In this document: in pieces, positions 9,370-18,066 of the stretch
Layout of the letters: each line of letters begins with the position of its first letter
Numbering within the stretch: position 1 is the first letter of the stretch
Source of the DNA: Actinomycetota bacterium
Lineage (GTDB): Bacteria > Actinomycetota > Acidimicrobiia > Acidimicrobiales > Ilumatobacteraceae
Assembly: GCA_016870865.1 (NCBI GenBank)
Contig: VGAC01000001.1
Location: 1-64,000 of the forward strand
DNA: 64,000 bases
Direction: 5' to 3'
The notes under the pieces: model-generated
Seen by the model: the letters and a program-made list of their open reading frames with translations, nothing else
Databases searched by the model: none
What the model was told of the DNA's origin: nothing
Made by a program: the position numbers and the translations under genes

Positions 9370-9391
9370 GTGATTCGATCGGGTGGGCCGA

Positions 9392-10378
9392 TCAGATCAG
9401 ACCGAGTTGACGCACCGCGTCACGCTCCTCGGCGAGCTCGGCCACCGAGGCGTCGATCTTGCCGCGGCTGTAGGCATCGATGTCGAGGCCCTGGACGATG
9501 TCGTACCTGCCGTTCTTGCACACGCAGGGAAACGAGGAGATGAGGCCTTCGGGAACGCCGTACGAACCATCCGACACGACCGCCATCGACACCCAGTCTC
9601 CCTCGGGCGTACCTTTCACCCACGAGTGGATGTGGTCGATCGCTGCGTTGGCAGCCGACGCAGCCGAGGAGAGACCGCGTGCCTTGATGATGGCGGCACC
9701 GCGCTTGGCGACGGTCGGGATGTAGACCTCGTTTAGCCACGCCTGGTCGTTGACCAGCGCGGCTGCGTTCTTGCCGTCCACTTCACAGTGGAAAAGGTCG
9801 GGGTACTGCGTGGTGGAGTGGTTGCCCCAGATCGTCATTTTCTTCACCGATGTCACGGGACGGCCCAACTTCTGGGCAATCTGCGTCACGGCGCGGTTGT
9901 GGTCGAGGCGGGTCATGGCGGTGAACTGGCCGGGGTCGATGCCCCTGGCGTTGTTCATGGCGATGAGTGCGTTGGTATTGGCCGGGTTGCCGACGACGAG
10001 AACCTTGACGTCCTTCTTGGCATTCGCACCGATCGCCTGGCCCTGGGGCCGAAAGATGCCACCGTTCGCACTGAGCAGGCCGGAGCGCTCCATGCCGTCC
10101 TTGCGCGGCATCGCGCCGACGAGAAGCGCGATGTCGGCGTCACCGAAGGCAAGGTCGGCATTGTCGGTGGAGATCACATCGACAAGCGGGCTGAACGCGC
10201 AGTCGTCGAGTTCCATCTTCACACCCTCGAGCGCGCCGAGAGCCGGCGTGATTTCGAGAAGCTGGAGGATGACGGGGGTCCCGGGCCCGAGCATTGCGCC
10301 TGAGGCGATACGGAAAAGGAGGCTGTAGCCGATTTGACCTGCTGCGCCTGTGATGGCGACTCGTACGGGGGTTGTCAT
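9392..10378 (-). CDS. mdh: Malate dehydrogenase (NAD type)
   Basis: The 328-residue enzyme oxidises malate to oxaloacetate. The N-terminal Rossmann loop is [17 protein letters not shown]. The substrate-binding arginines are in [12 protein letters not shown] and TRLDHNRA, and the catalytic histidine is in [13 protein letters not shown]. Length and motifs fit the cytoplasmic, actinobacterial-type MDH (about 327-330 residues). ATG 10378 begins [14 protein letters not shown]. There is no clear ribosome site upstream, but TACGCT lies about 8 bases before the ATG and could be the -10 box of a leaderless transcript. It is the last gene of a leftward group beginning with the B12-binding gene, and sdhCAB is its functional neighbour. 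Confidence 0.95.
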   Translation of the reverse strand: MTTPVRVAITGAAGQIGYSLLFRIASGAMLGPGTPVILQLLEITPALGALEGVKMELDDCAFSPLVDVISTDNADLAFGDADIALLVGAMPRKDGMERSGLLSANGGIFRPQGQAIGANAKKDVKVLVVGNPANTNALIAMNNARGIDPGQFTAMTRLDHNRAVTQIAQKLGRPVTSVKKMTIWGNHSTTQYPDLFHCEVDGKNAAALVNDQAWLNEVYIPTVAKRGAAIIKARGLSSAASAANAAIDHIHSWVKGTPEGDWVSMAVVSDGSYGVPEGLISSFPCVCKNGRYDIVQGLDIDAYSRGKIDASVAELAEERDAVRQLGLI

Positions 10379-10400
10379 GGGGGGAGAGCGTAGGTCGGGC

Positions 10401-12422
10401 CTAGTCCAGCGCCCCAATCGATGTCGTGGTCGTAGTGGAAACGGGCACGAGGGGTCGGTCGAGGGCAGCCATGATCGCCTCGGTGTAGGCGACCTGACCC
10501 GTGGGGCGCAGGTGGGTTCCGTCGTCGTAGACCCAGTCCGGGTTGGGGTCGACAAGCAGTTTCCAGTCGACGACGGTGACGTTCGGGAACCTGTCGGGAA
10601 GGGCGCGGATGAGAGTGTTGTTGGCCTCTTCCCAGTCACGGTTGGGCACGGCGTTGGTGAGAACCACGACACGGTCGACATCGCTGAGCACGGAGAAGAT
10701 CGCATCCATCGTGTCCGCCGCCGTGCCGCTGTTCGTGCCGAGGTGAATGACCACGTTGTCGCCGAGTGCACCGGTTGACTTCACGTAGTTGACGATTTCG
10801 AGTGCGGCCTTGAATGACCGGCTCTTCTTGGCATCGACGGTGAAGCCGTATTTCGACATCTCGCGTGCCGCACCCAACATCACCGAGTCGCCGATCGCCA
10901 ACACGTCGATGCGAGCGGCGGGCAAAGTTGTCGGGGTGGCCACCACGGATGTCGACGACCGCGGTTCGGACGTCGCGGGTCGGGTCGTGGCGGTGGGCTG
11001 GGCCAGAACGTCGGTCGTCGCGTCCTGTGCGTCGACGAGGCTCTGGCTGATCGCGTCGAGTTGCAGTTTTGCGGTCGACAGATTGACGATGCCGAAGATT
11101 GGAAAAGCGGCAACAGCAACGCCGGCTGCGACCATGCGGGTGCGATGACGACGACGCTCGGATGTTTCTGCCCCGCGCCATGAACGCAGCCAAAGAGAGA
11201 AGTTGCCCTTGCGGACCGGCGTTTCGATGAGTCGGTAGGACAACTCAGTGACGACCAGGGTGATCGCCATCAAAGCGACGAACTGCGGCATCGTCAATTC
11301 CCCGCCGGCGATCTTGCGCGAAAACTGGAAGATCGCCCAGTGGTAGAGGTACATCCCGTAGGAACGCCGACCGATCCACACCAAGACCCGGTTCCCCAGC
11401 ACGACACGGCCGAGCACCGCGGTCGGGTGCGTGACTGCCGCGATCACGGCAACGGATGCAAGGCCGACGAGAAAGAAACCGCCGCGGTACAGCAGGTCGT
11501 AGCCGCGTGTGCCTTCCTGGCCTCCGGCGACGACGTTCTCGAAGCGCCACATCATTGCGCCCAAACCGATGAGACCGATCAGTCCGATGATGTCGAGTGC
11601 TGCACCACGGCTGGCGATGCGCGCACGCGCCACCGACCACGGTCGCCACCAGATCGCAAGTGCGGCACCGATGAACAAGCCACCCATACGGGTGATCGTC
11701 GAGAGGTATGCAAAGTCGATCCGCGACACGTTGCGGCCGAGGAACGAGAAGTACTGGTTGGGTGTCTGGGTGATGTCGTCGACGGGGCCGGTGCGGTAGA
11801 GCCAGCCGCACGCTACGGCGATTGCAATCGATGCGAGGAGGAACAGAAAACCGACCATAGGCAGTCGACGACGAGCGATTTTCGTGGTGACGAGCATGAG
11901 AAGCGGCCAGAGCAGGTAGAACTGCTCTTCCACCGCCAACGACCACAGATGCCGTAACGGCACGTAGCCGAAATCGCTGAAGTACGAACTGCCGGTGTGG
12001 ATCTGGAACCAGTTGGTGACATAGGTGAAACCTGCGATGACGTCACCTCGCAGATTGCCGAGCTCACTGCGTCGGAAAACGGCGACATACGAGGTGACAC
12101 CCACGAGCAGCGTCCACAGCGCGGGCAACAGACGTCGTGCGCGCCGCATCCAGAAGTCGCGCAGGCTTATGCGCCCGTTGCGTGTCGACTCGGCGAGCAA
12201 GAGCAACGTGATGAGGTATCCGCTGATGACGAAGAACACTTCGACACCCAGAAACCCACCGCGCAACCAGGAATGATTCGCGTGGTAGAAGATGACGGCC
12301 ACCACGGCGACGGCGCGTAGTCCGTCGAGGCCGGGCAGATAGGACACCACCGCGCGAGCGCGAATTTCAGCGGTGGAATCCTGTGCGGGGGACACGGACT
12401 GCGGGGATGCAGCGTCCGACAT
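10401..12422 (-). CDS. OafA-type acyltransferase with SGNH domain
   Basis: The 673-residue membrane protein probably transfers acetyl or another acyl group to a cell-surface glycan. Residues about 30-400 form an acyltransferase-3 domain of roughly ten helices. It starts with [20 protein letters not shown], carries [17 protein letters not shown] and [11 protein letters not shown], and includes the [19 protein letters not shown] motif. After a Thr/Ser/Pro-rich linker, an extracytoplasmic SGNH hydrolase-like domain follows (GDS in [12 protein letters not shown], a Gly-Thr-Asn in [10 protein letters not shown], and [11 protein letters not shown] with the Asp-His pair). ATG 12422 is used because the upstream frame lies over metF. 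The acceptor sugar is unknown. Its place among central-metabolism genes looks incidental. Confidence 0.9.
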   Translation of the reverse strand: MSDAASPQSVSPAQDSTAEIRARAVVSYLPGLDGLRAVAVVAVIFYHANHSWLRGGFLGVEVFFVISGYLITLLLLAESTRNGRISLRDFWMRRARRLLPALWTLLVGVTSYVAVFRRSELGNLRGDVIAGFTYVTNWFQIHTGSSYFSDFGYVPLRHLWSLAVEEQFYLLWPLLMLVTTKIARRRLPMVGFLFLLASIAIAVACGWLYRTGPVDDITQTPNQYFSFLGRNVSRIDFAYLSTITRMGGLFIGAALAIWWRPWSVARARIASRGAALDIIGLIGLIGLGAMMWRFENVVAGGQEGTRGYDLLYRGGFFLVGLASVAVIAAVTHPTAVLGRVVLGNRVLVWIGRRSYGMYLYHWAIFQFSRKIAGGELTMPQFVALMAITLVVTELSYRLIETPVRKGNFSLWLRSWRGAETSERRRHRTRMVAAGVAVAAFPIFGIVNLSTAKLQLDAISQSLVDAQDATTDVLAQPTATTRPATSEPRSSTSVVATPTTLPAARIDVLAIGDSVMLGAAREMSKYGFTVDAKKSRSFKAALEIVNYVKSTGALGDNVVIHLGTNSGTAADTMDAIFSVLSDVDRVVVLTNAVPNRDWEEANNTLIRALPDRFPNVTVVDWKLLVDPNPDWVYDDGTHLRPTGQVAYTEAIMAALDRPLVPVSTTTTTSIGALD

Positions 12423-12433
12423 CGAACCGGACC

Positions 12434-13294
12434 CTACGAGACCGGCAGACCCAGGTTGGCGTAGATCTCGCGGGTCGCGGTGGATCGGTTGAGCGTGTAG
12501 AAGTGCAGGCCCGGGGCTCCGGCTGCAAGTAGATCGGCACACAGTGTGGTGGCGACTTCGACGCCGATGCGACGAACCTCGTCGGCGTCCTCGACACCGT
12601 CGAGACGCCTCGCCAGCCACGCGGGGAACACCGCACCCGACAGCTCGGCCATGCGTTGTACCTGGCCGCCGTTGGTGACGGGCATGATGCCGGGGATGAT
12701 CGGCTTGGTCACGCCGAGTGCGGCGAGTTCGTCGATCATGCGCAAGTAGTGCTCGGCCTCGAAAAAGAACTGCGTGATGGCGAAGTCGGCGCGACGCAAC
12801 TTCTCTGCGAGAAAGCGACGGTCCTGTGCGCGCGAGGTGCTGCGTGGGTGGCCTTCGGGGTGGGCGGCGACGCCGATGCTGAAGCCCTCGTCTTGGCAGA
12901 GGTGCTCGACCAGGTCGAGTGCGTATGCATAGTCACTGGGCCCCACGTCGGCGGGATCGGAGGGCGGGTCGCCACCAAGGGCGAGAATGTTCTCGATCCC
13001 GGCCGACCGATAGGTCCCGAGGATCGTGTTGATGTCGGCGCGGGTGTGTCCCACGCACGTCAGGTGCGCCATCGGTGAGATGGTCGTTTCTTTTCGCATC
13101 CACACGAGGAGATCTCGCGTGCGCTCGCGGGTGCTGCCACCCGCGCCGTAGGTGACCGAAACGAATGCCGGGTTCAAACCCTCTAGCTCGGCAATGGTGC
13201 GACCGAGTGAGAGTTGGGCCGCGTCGTTCTTCGGGGGGAAAAACTCGAAGGAGAAGGTGCGCCCCACAGCAAGAAGGTCGGAGATGCGGGCCAT
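12434..13294 (-). CDS. metF: 5,10-methylenetetrahydrofolate reductase
   Basis: The 286-residue FAD enzyme makes 5-methyl-THF for methionine synthesis. The N-terminal strand SFEFFPPKNDAA carries the catalytic glutamate. SVTYGAGGSTRERT, AHLTCVGHTR, ENILALGGDPP and ITQFFFEAEHYLRMID are the folate and FAD-binding motifs of the TIM barrel. The length is normal for bacterial MetF without a regulatory domain. ATG 13294 is the natural start, with 11 bases to the purH stop. Next to purH (a formyl-THF user) and the B12 protein it forms a one-carbon group; no riboswitch is visible because the gene lies inside the operon. Confidence 0.95.
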   Translation of the reverse strand: MARISDLLAVGRTFSFEFFPPKNDAAQLSLGRTIAELEGLNPAFVSVTYGAGGSTRERTRDLLVWMRKETTISPMAHLTCVGHTRADINTILGTYRSAGIENILALGGDPPSDPADVGPSDYAYALDLVEHLCQDEGFSIGVAAHPEGHPRSTSRAQDRRFLAEKLRRADFAITQFFFEAEHYLRMIDELAALGVTKPIIPGIMPVTNGGQVQRMAELSGAVFPAWLARRLDGVEDADEVRRIGVEVATTLCADLLAAGAPGLHFYTLNRSTATREIYANLGLPVS

Positions 13295-13305
13295 GTGGTT
13301 CGAGT

Positions 13306-14784
13306 TTAGTGACGAAAGTGGCGCGTACCCGTGAAGATGAGCACGATTCCGTGTTCATTTGCCGCGGCAATCACCTCGTCGTCACGCACGCTGCCACCGG
13401 GTTCGACGACGACGGTCACGCCCGCGGAGGCGAGCATGTCGAGGCCATCACGGAACGGGAAGAACGCATCACTGGCGGCCACCCCACCTACCGCCCGACC
13501 GCCCGCTCGCTCGCAGGCAAGACGCGCCGCATCGAGACGGTTCTGCTGACCTCCACCGATGCCGACCGCGCAAAAATCTCTGGTGATGGTGATCGCATTG
13601 GAACTCACCGCCGCACACACCGACCATGCAAACGATGCCTCGTTGATTTGCTCGGGGGTGGCCTGACGTTGAGAGGTGACTCGCCACGTCGCGGGGTCGT
13701 CGTTCACCGGGTCGATGTCCTGGACCAACACTCCCCCGCTGACGCTGCGCACTTCGGTTCCGGTCCTCAGCGGTCGGGTCGCTGCGACGATGCGCAGATT
13801 CTTCTTTGACCGCAGCACCGCCAGCGCATCGGCCGCATACGACGGGGCGACGACAACCTCGGTGAAGACCTCGTTGATCGATGCCGCCGTGACCGCGTCA
13901 ACCTCGCGATTCAGCGCGATGATGCCGCCGAATGCACTGACCGGGTCGCATGCATGCGCGCGCACGTAGGCGTCGCCGATGGTCGCCCCCGTGGCCACGC
14001 CGCACGGGTTGGAGTGTTTGACCACGACGGCCGCGGGCCCCGTGAGGCGGTTGACGAGGTGCCACGCCGCGTCGGCGTCGAACACGTTCAGGTACGACAT
14101 TTCCTTGCCGCCGAGTTGCCGGGCGGAGCGCCACCAACCGGGCGACCCCGCAACGTCCCACAGAGTGCCCGTTTGATGGGGGTTCTCTCCGTAGCGCAGG
14201 GTTTCGACGCGCTCAAGGTGGACCGAACGTGATGCACCGTCGGTGATCCACTCGACGATGGCCGAGTCGTAGTCGCGCGTGGTGGTGAATGCGCGGGCCG
14301 CCAGGGCACGACGTGTCGCATCGCAGAGCGAGCCGTCCCTACGGATCTCTTCGAGCACCGGTGCGTACTGCGACCTCTCGACGACGACGCCGACTCGGGC
14401 GAAGCTCTTCGCAGCCGCCCGGATCATCGCGGGTCCGCCAATATCGATGAGTTCGATACCCGGCTGCGACGAAAAGGGATACAGGCCGACAACGACGAGG
14501 TCGAACGCCTCGATTCCGTACTTCACCATGTCGGCCAGATGTTCGGGTTTCGTCGTGTCGGCGAGGATTCCCCCGTGCACCGCCGGATGCAACGTCACCA
14601 CGCGATGGTCGAGGATCGCGGGCACACCCGTCACCTCGGCAACGTCGGTGACGGCAAGGCCCGCAGCGGCGAGCGTCGCAGCCGTGCCACCCGAGGAGAC
14701 GATTCCCCAACCGGACGCGACGAGACCCCGCGCGAATTCTTCGATCCCCGTTTTGTCGTGGACGCTGAGGAGGGCGCGGGGCAC
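13306..14784 (-). CDS. purH: Bifunctional AICAR transformylase/IMP cyclohydrolase
   Basis: The 492-residue protein carries out the last two steps of IMP synthesis. The IMP cyclohydrolase domain covers about residues 1-130 (ALLSVHDKTGIEEFARGL, then SSGGTAATL and VVTLHPAVHGGIL). The AICAR transformylase domain fills the rest, with the catalytic Lys-His pair in VVKHSNPCGVA. The GTG at 14784 gives VPRALLSVHDKTG, which matches the family start; the longer open frame upstream overlaps sucD. It lies 17 bases after sucD. In many actinobacteria purN sits directly before purH, but here it does not. Confidence 0.95.
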   Translation of the reverse strand: MPRALLSVHDKTGIEEFARGLVASGWGIVSSGGTAATLAAAGLAVTDVAEVTGVPAILDHRVVTLHPAVHGGILADTTKPEHLADMVKYGIEAFDLVVVGLYPFSSQPGIELIDIGGPAMIRAAAKSFARVGVVVERSQYAPVLEEIRRDGSLCDATRRALAARAFTTTRDYDSAIVEWITDGASRSVHLERVETLRYGENPHQTGTLWDVAGSPGWWRSARQLGGKEMSYLNVFDADAAWHLVNRLTGPAAVVVKHSNPCGVATGATIGDAYVRAHACDPVSAFGGIIALNREVDAVTAASINEVFTEVVVAPSYAADALAVLRSKKNLRIVAATRPLRTGTEVRSVSGGVLVQDIDPVNDDPATWRVTSQRQATPEQINEASFAWSVCAAVSSNAITITRDFCAVGIGGGQQNRLDAARLACERAGGRAVGGVAASDAFFPFRDGLDMLASAGVTVVVEPGGSVRDDEVIAAANEHGIVLIFTGTRHFRH

Positions 14785-14801
14785 TGTCGAACCTCGGTCC
14801 G

Positions 14802-15701
14802 TTACTTCAGGCCCTTGACGATTTCGGCCATCAACGAGCCGGCCTCGGTGGGGTTGAGACCGACCCGTACACCGGCGGCGCGCAGGGCATCCATCTTCCC
14901 CTGCGCGGTTCCCTTGCCGCCCGAAACGATGGCGCCCGCATGGCCCATCTTCTTGCCGGCCGGCGCGGTGACGCCCGCGATGTAGGCGCTCATCGGCTTG
15001 GTGACGTTCGCTTTGATGAAGTCGGCGGCTTCTTCCTCGGCAGAACCACCGATTTCGCCGATCATGATGATCGCGTGGGTCTCGGGATCCTCTTGGAACT
15101 CGGCAAGGCAGTCGACGAATGACGTACCCGGAACCGGGTCGCCGCCGATACCAACGCATGTGCTCACGCCAATGCCCTGCTGCTTGAGTTCGTAGAGCGC
15201 CTGGTAGGTGAGCGTTCCAGAACGCGACACGATGCCGACGTTGGGTCCCTTGGCCGACGGCAACTCGGCGATTTCACCTGCCGTGATACCGATGTTGCAC
15301 TTGCCGGGGCTGATGATGCCCGGGCAGTTCGGGCCGAGCAGACGCACACCCGGGTAGTCGCGCACCAGCGTGTTGAACGTCTTTGCCTCGTCCTGGGCTG
15401 GGATGCCCTCGGTGATGCACACGATGAAGCCCACACCGGCTGCGGCGGCCTCGAGGATGGCCACCGACGCCGCCTTGGGTGGAACCGCAATGAACGACGC
15501 ATCGGCACCCGTTGCCGACACGGCCGCGGCGACCGAGTCGAACACGGGGACGCCCTCGACATCCTGGCCACCCTTGCCCGGCGTGACACCGCCGACGACT
15601 TTGGTGCCGTACGCGCGGTTGCGCAGACCGTGGAATTTGCCCTGGCCGCCGGTGAGGCCCTGAACGATGACCTTCGTGTTTTCGTCGACGAAAATCGCCA
15701 T
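14802..15701 (-). CDS. sucD: Succinyl-CoA synthetase alpha subunit
   Basis: The 299-residue alpha subunit binds CoA and carries the phosphohistidine intermediate. The CoA-binding Rossmann region includes TKVIVQGLTGGQGKFH and GVTPGKGGQ. GPNCPGIISPGKCNIGI and SRSGTLTYQALYEL are family motifs, and the phosphorylated histidine is in KKMGHAGAIVSGGKG near residue 249. It lies 9 bases after sucC, so the two chains are made together. The enzyme interconverts succinyl-CoA and succinate with ATP or GTP formation. Confidence 0.97.
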   Translation of the reverse strand: MAIFVDENTKVIVQGLTGGQGKFHGLRNRAYGTKVVGGVTPGKGGQDVEGVPVFDSVAAAVSATGADASFIAVPPKAASVAILEAAAAGVGFIVCITEGIPAQDEAKTFNTLVRDYPGVRLLGPNCPGIISPGKCNIGITAGEIAELPSAKGPNVGIVSRSGTLTYQALYELKQQGIGVSTCVGIGGDPVPGTSFVDCLAEFQEDPETHAIIMIGEIGGSAEEEAADFIKANVTKPMSAYIAGVTAPAGKKMGHAGAIVSGGKGTAQGKMDALRAAGVRVGLNPTEAGSLMAEIVKGLK

Positions 15702-15710
15702 GGCCCTCTC

Positions 15711-16862
15711 CTACTTTCCGTTCGCGATCGCAACGGCGGCGCGTGCCGCCTCCAGCATCGTGGGTCTGCTCTCGAGCTTCGATGTGGGGATGCCGGCCTT
15801 GGCGAGAATCTCGCGGCCTTCAACGGCGTTCGTGCCGTCGAGGCGGATCACGATCGGCGCGCGCAGATCGACGCGTGACAGTGCCTCGACGATGCCCTTG
15901 GCCACTTCCTCACCACGGGTGATGCCACCGAAGATGTTGATGAAAATACTCTTCACGTTCTTGTCGAAGTTTATGACACCGAGTGCAGCAGCCATCTGGT
16001 CGGCGTTTGCACCACCACCGATGTCGAGGAAGTTCGCCGCCGAGCCGCCAACCTGGTTGACCACGTCGAGTGTGCTCATGGCCAGGCCTGCGCCGTTGGC
16101 GATGATGCCAACCGTGCCCGACAAACCGATGTACTGGAGGTCCGATTCACGGGCCAACTGTTCGCGCTCGTCAAGCTCCTCCGTGGCGCGGTACTCGTCC
16201 CATTCGGGGTGACGGTACGCGGCGTTGTCGTCGAGCGAGACCTTCGCGTCGAGCGCATGGACCTCGCCGGTCGGCTTGAGGATCAACGGGTTGATTTCCG
16301 CAAGATCGCAGTCGCCCTTGGTGAAGCACTCGTACAGCGAAACGAGAATTTTCGCGACGCCATCCACTGCCTTGGACGGAATCTTCGCATCTGCGGCGGC
16401 CTTTTTTGCCGTTGCCTCGCTGAGTCCCTCGACGGGGTTGACATGCAACTTGACGATCGCACCCGGGTCTCGCTCGGCGACCTCTTCGATGTCGACACCG
16501 CCCTGTGCCGACAGCATGAGCAGGTGCTTCTTTGCGGCACGGTCGAGGGTGAATGAGGCGTAGTACTCCTCGTCGATGTCGGAGGCGTGCTCGACCCACA
16601 GGCACTTCACGACGTGGCCCTTGATGTCCATTCCGAGGATGTTCCCCGCATGCAGACGCACCTCGTCGGCGTTGTTCGCCAACTTGATACCGCCGGCCTT
16701 GCCACGTCCACCAACCTGCACCTGTGCCTTGACCACGACCGGGTACTGCGATGCGTCTGCGACCTTCACCGCTTCGTCGACCGTACGGGCGGCCCCGCCG
16801 GCCGACACCGGGATCCCGAATCTCGCAAAGTACTGCTTGCCTTGGTATTCGAAGAGGTCCAC
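15711..16862 (-). CDS. sucC: Succinyl-CoA synthetase beta subunit
   Basis: The 383-residue ATP-grasp subunit binds the nucleotide. VDLFEYQGKQYFARFGIPV opens the domain; VVKAQVQVGGRGKAGGIKLA is the ATP-grasp loop, and GLAMSTLDVVNQVGG and IFGGITRGEEVAKGI lie in the C-terminal CoA-ligase fold. The GTG at 16862 was selected because a perfect AAGGAG (16868-16873) lies 5 bases upstream; the open frame continues into non-coding sequence. The gene is 46 bases downstream of the B12-binding protein gene, which fits methylmalonyl-CoA feeding into succinyl-CoA. Confidence 0.97.
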   Translation of the reverse strand: MDLFEYQGKQYFARFGIPVSAGGAARTVDEAVKVADASQYPVVVKAQVQVGGRGKAGGIKLANNADEVRLHAGNILGMDIKGHVVKCLWVEHASDIDEEYYASFTLDRAAKKHLLMLSAQGGVDIEEVAERDPGAIVKLHVNPVEGLSEATAKKAAADAKIPSKAVDGVAKILVSLYECFTKGDCDLAEINPLILKPTGEVHALDAKVSLDDNAAYRHPEWDEYRATEELDEREQLARESDLQYIGLSGTVGIIANGAGLAMSTLDVVNQVGGSAANFLDIGGGANADQMAAALGVINFDKNVKSIFINIFGGITRGEEVAKGIVEALSRVDLRAPIVIRLDGTNAVEGREILAKAGIPTSKLESRPTMLEAARAAVAIANGK

Positions 16863-16908
16863 TCTGGCTCCTTGCTGACTACGGACGAGACTCGATTGTG
16901 GATTGCGA

Positions 16909-17316
16909 TCAGACGGCGACGTTCTTGTCGAGTTCGTCTTCCAGCCATTCACAGATCGCCTTGAGCGACGAACCGGGACCGAACACCGCACCAACGCCCT
17001 GCTCTTTTAGCGCACGGGCATCGGCTTCGGGAATGACGCCGCCGCCGAACACCAACACGTCACCCAGGTCACGGCCACGGAGTTCTTCCATGACGCGTGG
17101 GAACAGCGTGAGATGTGCACCCGACAAGAGCGACAGGCCCACCGCATCGACGTCTTCTTGCAATGCCGTCTCGGCAATCTGCTCGGGCGTCTGGTGGAGC
17201 CCGGTGTAGATGACCTCGAAGCCATGGTCCCGCAGGGCACGCGTGATGGTCTTGGCACCGCGGTCGTGGCCGTCGAGACCGGGCTTGGCGACAACTACTC
17301 GGTAGGGGCGTTTCAC
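16909..17316 (-). CDS. Methylmalonyl-CoA mutase B12-binding subunit
   Basis: The 135-residue stand-alone cobalamin-binding domain has the base-off/His-on signature LDGHDRGA (Asp-x-His-x-x-Gly), followed by SLLSGAH and VFGGGVIPEADA. The length fits separate small subunits or C-terminal domains of methylmalonyl-CoA or related acyl-CoA mutases (the McmA2 type). The catalytic substrate-binding chain is not in this window, so the exact mutase is not settled. The start is a GTG at 17316. It heads a leftward unit with sucC and sucD, and the genomic logic (methylmalonyl-CoA to succinyl-CoA to succinate) supports the methylmalonyl-CoA call. Confidence 0.9.
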   Translation of the reverse strand: MKRPYRVVVAKPGLDGHDRGAKTITRALRDHGFEVIYTGLHQTPEQIAETALQEDVDAVGLSLLSGAHLTLFPRVMEELRGRDLGDVLVFGGGVIPEADARALKEQGVGAVFGPGSSLKAICEWLEDELDKNVAV

Positions 17317-17373
17317 AAGAACAAAACCCTACGCCGTTGTGCGTAAAAGTCCCCAACCCGCCACACTGGGGGT

Positions 17374-17874
17374 GTGGCAACCCCTCGGCCCCGCACTCAA
17401 TTGCGCAGTCCCCTCGCGCGCGCCGTGGTTCCCGTCGTGGCGGGTCTCGGCTTTTTCGCCCTTGTCTTCCTGGCCCTGTGGGGTGCGGCCTCGCTCATCT
17501 CCCGCAACCCCGAGCGCATCACCAACCTCGGCGACAAGATCTTCGAGGTCGGCGCGGTCCAACGGGTCGCTGCCTCCGTGGAGGCCAATGGCCCCATCCT
17601 CTACCCCGACCTGCGTGACCCCGATGGAACCCGCAGCATCGTTCTCGACCACGAAGGCAACCAACCCGCCGTCGGCTGGCGTGTGTTCTACGCCTGGCCC
17701 GCCGACCGCGATTCTGTCTGCATCGCCAAGCAGGTCGAAGGAACCAGGGCCTTCACCGATTGCGAGGGTCGCACCATTGACATCGAAGACCTCGCCCGAC
17801 CCACCGATGTGCGGCCCCTCGTCGAGAACAAAAAGACGCTCTACATCGACCTGCGCGTCAACGACGACAAATAA
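17374..17874 (+). CDS. Membrane-anchored protein of unknown function
   Basis: The 166-residue protein has a basic N-terminus, one membrane helix at about residues 17-42 (VVPVVAGLGFFALVFLALWG), and an extracytoplasmic domain of about 120 residues. Two cysteines (in DSVCIAKQ and FTDCEGRT, 13 residues apart) could form a disulfide. I recognise no family. The start is a GTG at 17374 after a G-rich stretch. It is divergent from the B12-subunit gene with only 57 bases between their starts, so the two promoters must be tightly packed. Confidence 0.75.
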   Translation: MATPRPRTQLRSPLARAVVPVVAGLGFFALVFLALWGAASLISRNPERITNLGDKIFEVGAVQRVAASVEANGPILYPDLRDPDGTRSIVLDHEGNQPAVGWRVFYAWPADRDSVCIAKQVEGTRAFTDCEGRTIDIEDLARPTDVRPLVENKKTLYIDLRVNDDK

Positions 17875-18066
17875 ACCTCACGCACCGACAGCCGCCAGGA
17901 GTCGGTCTGCGAAAGTTTTGCTGTGCTCGTCGAGCGTGGCGCGATGTAGTCCGAGACCAGCCACGACTCCGGCACCGCGACTTTGCAGAGTGCGAGACGC
18001 CGTGTCGAGTGAATGTGGCCCCCCTCATGACCCAGAATCCCGACAGATCGCCGTGTTCGAGACGGC

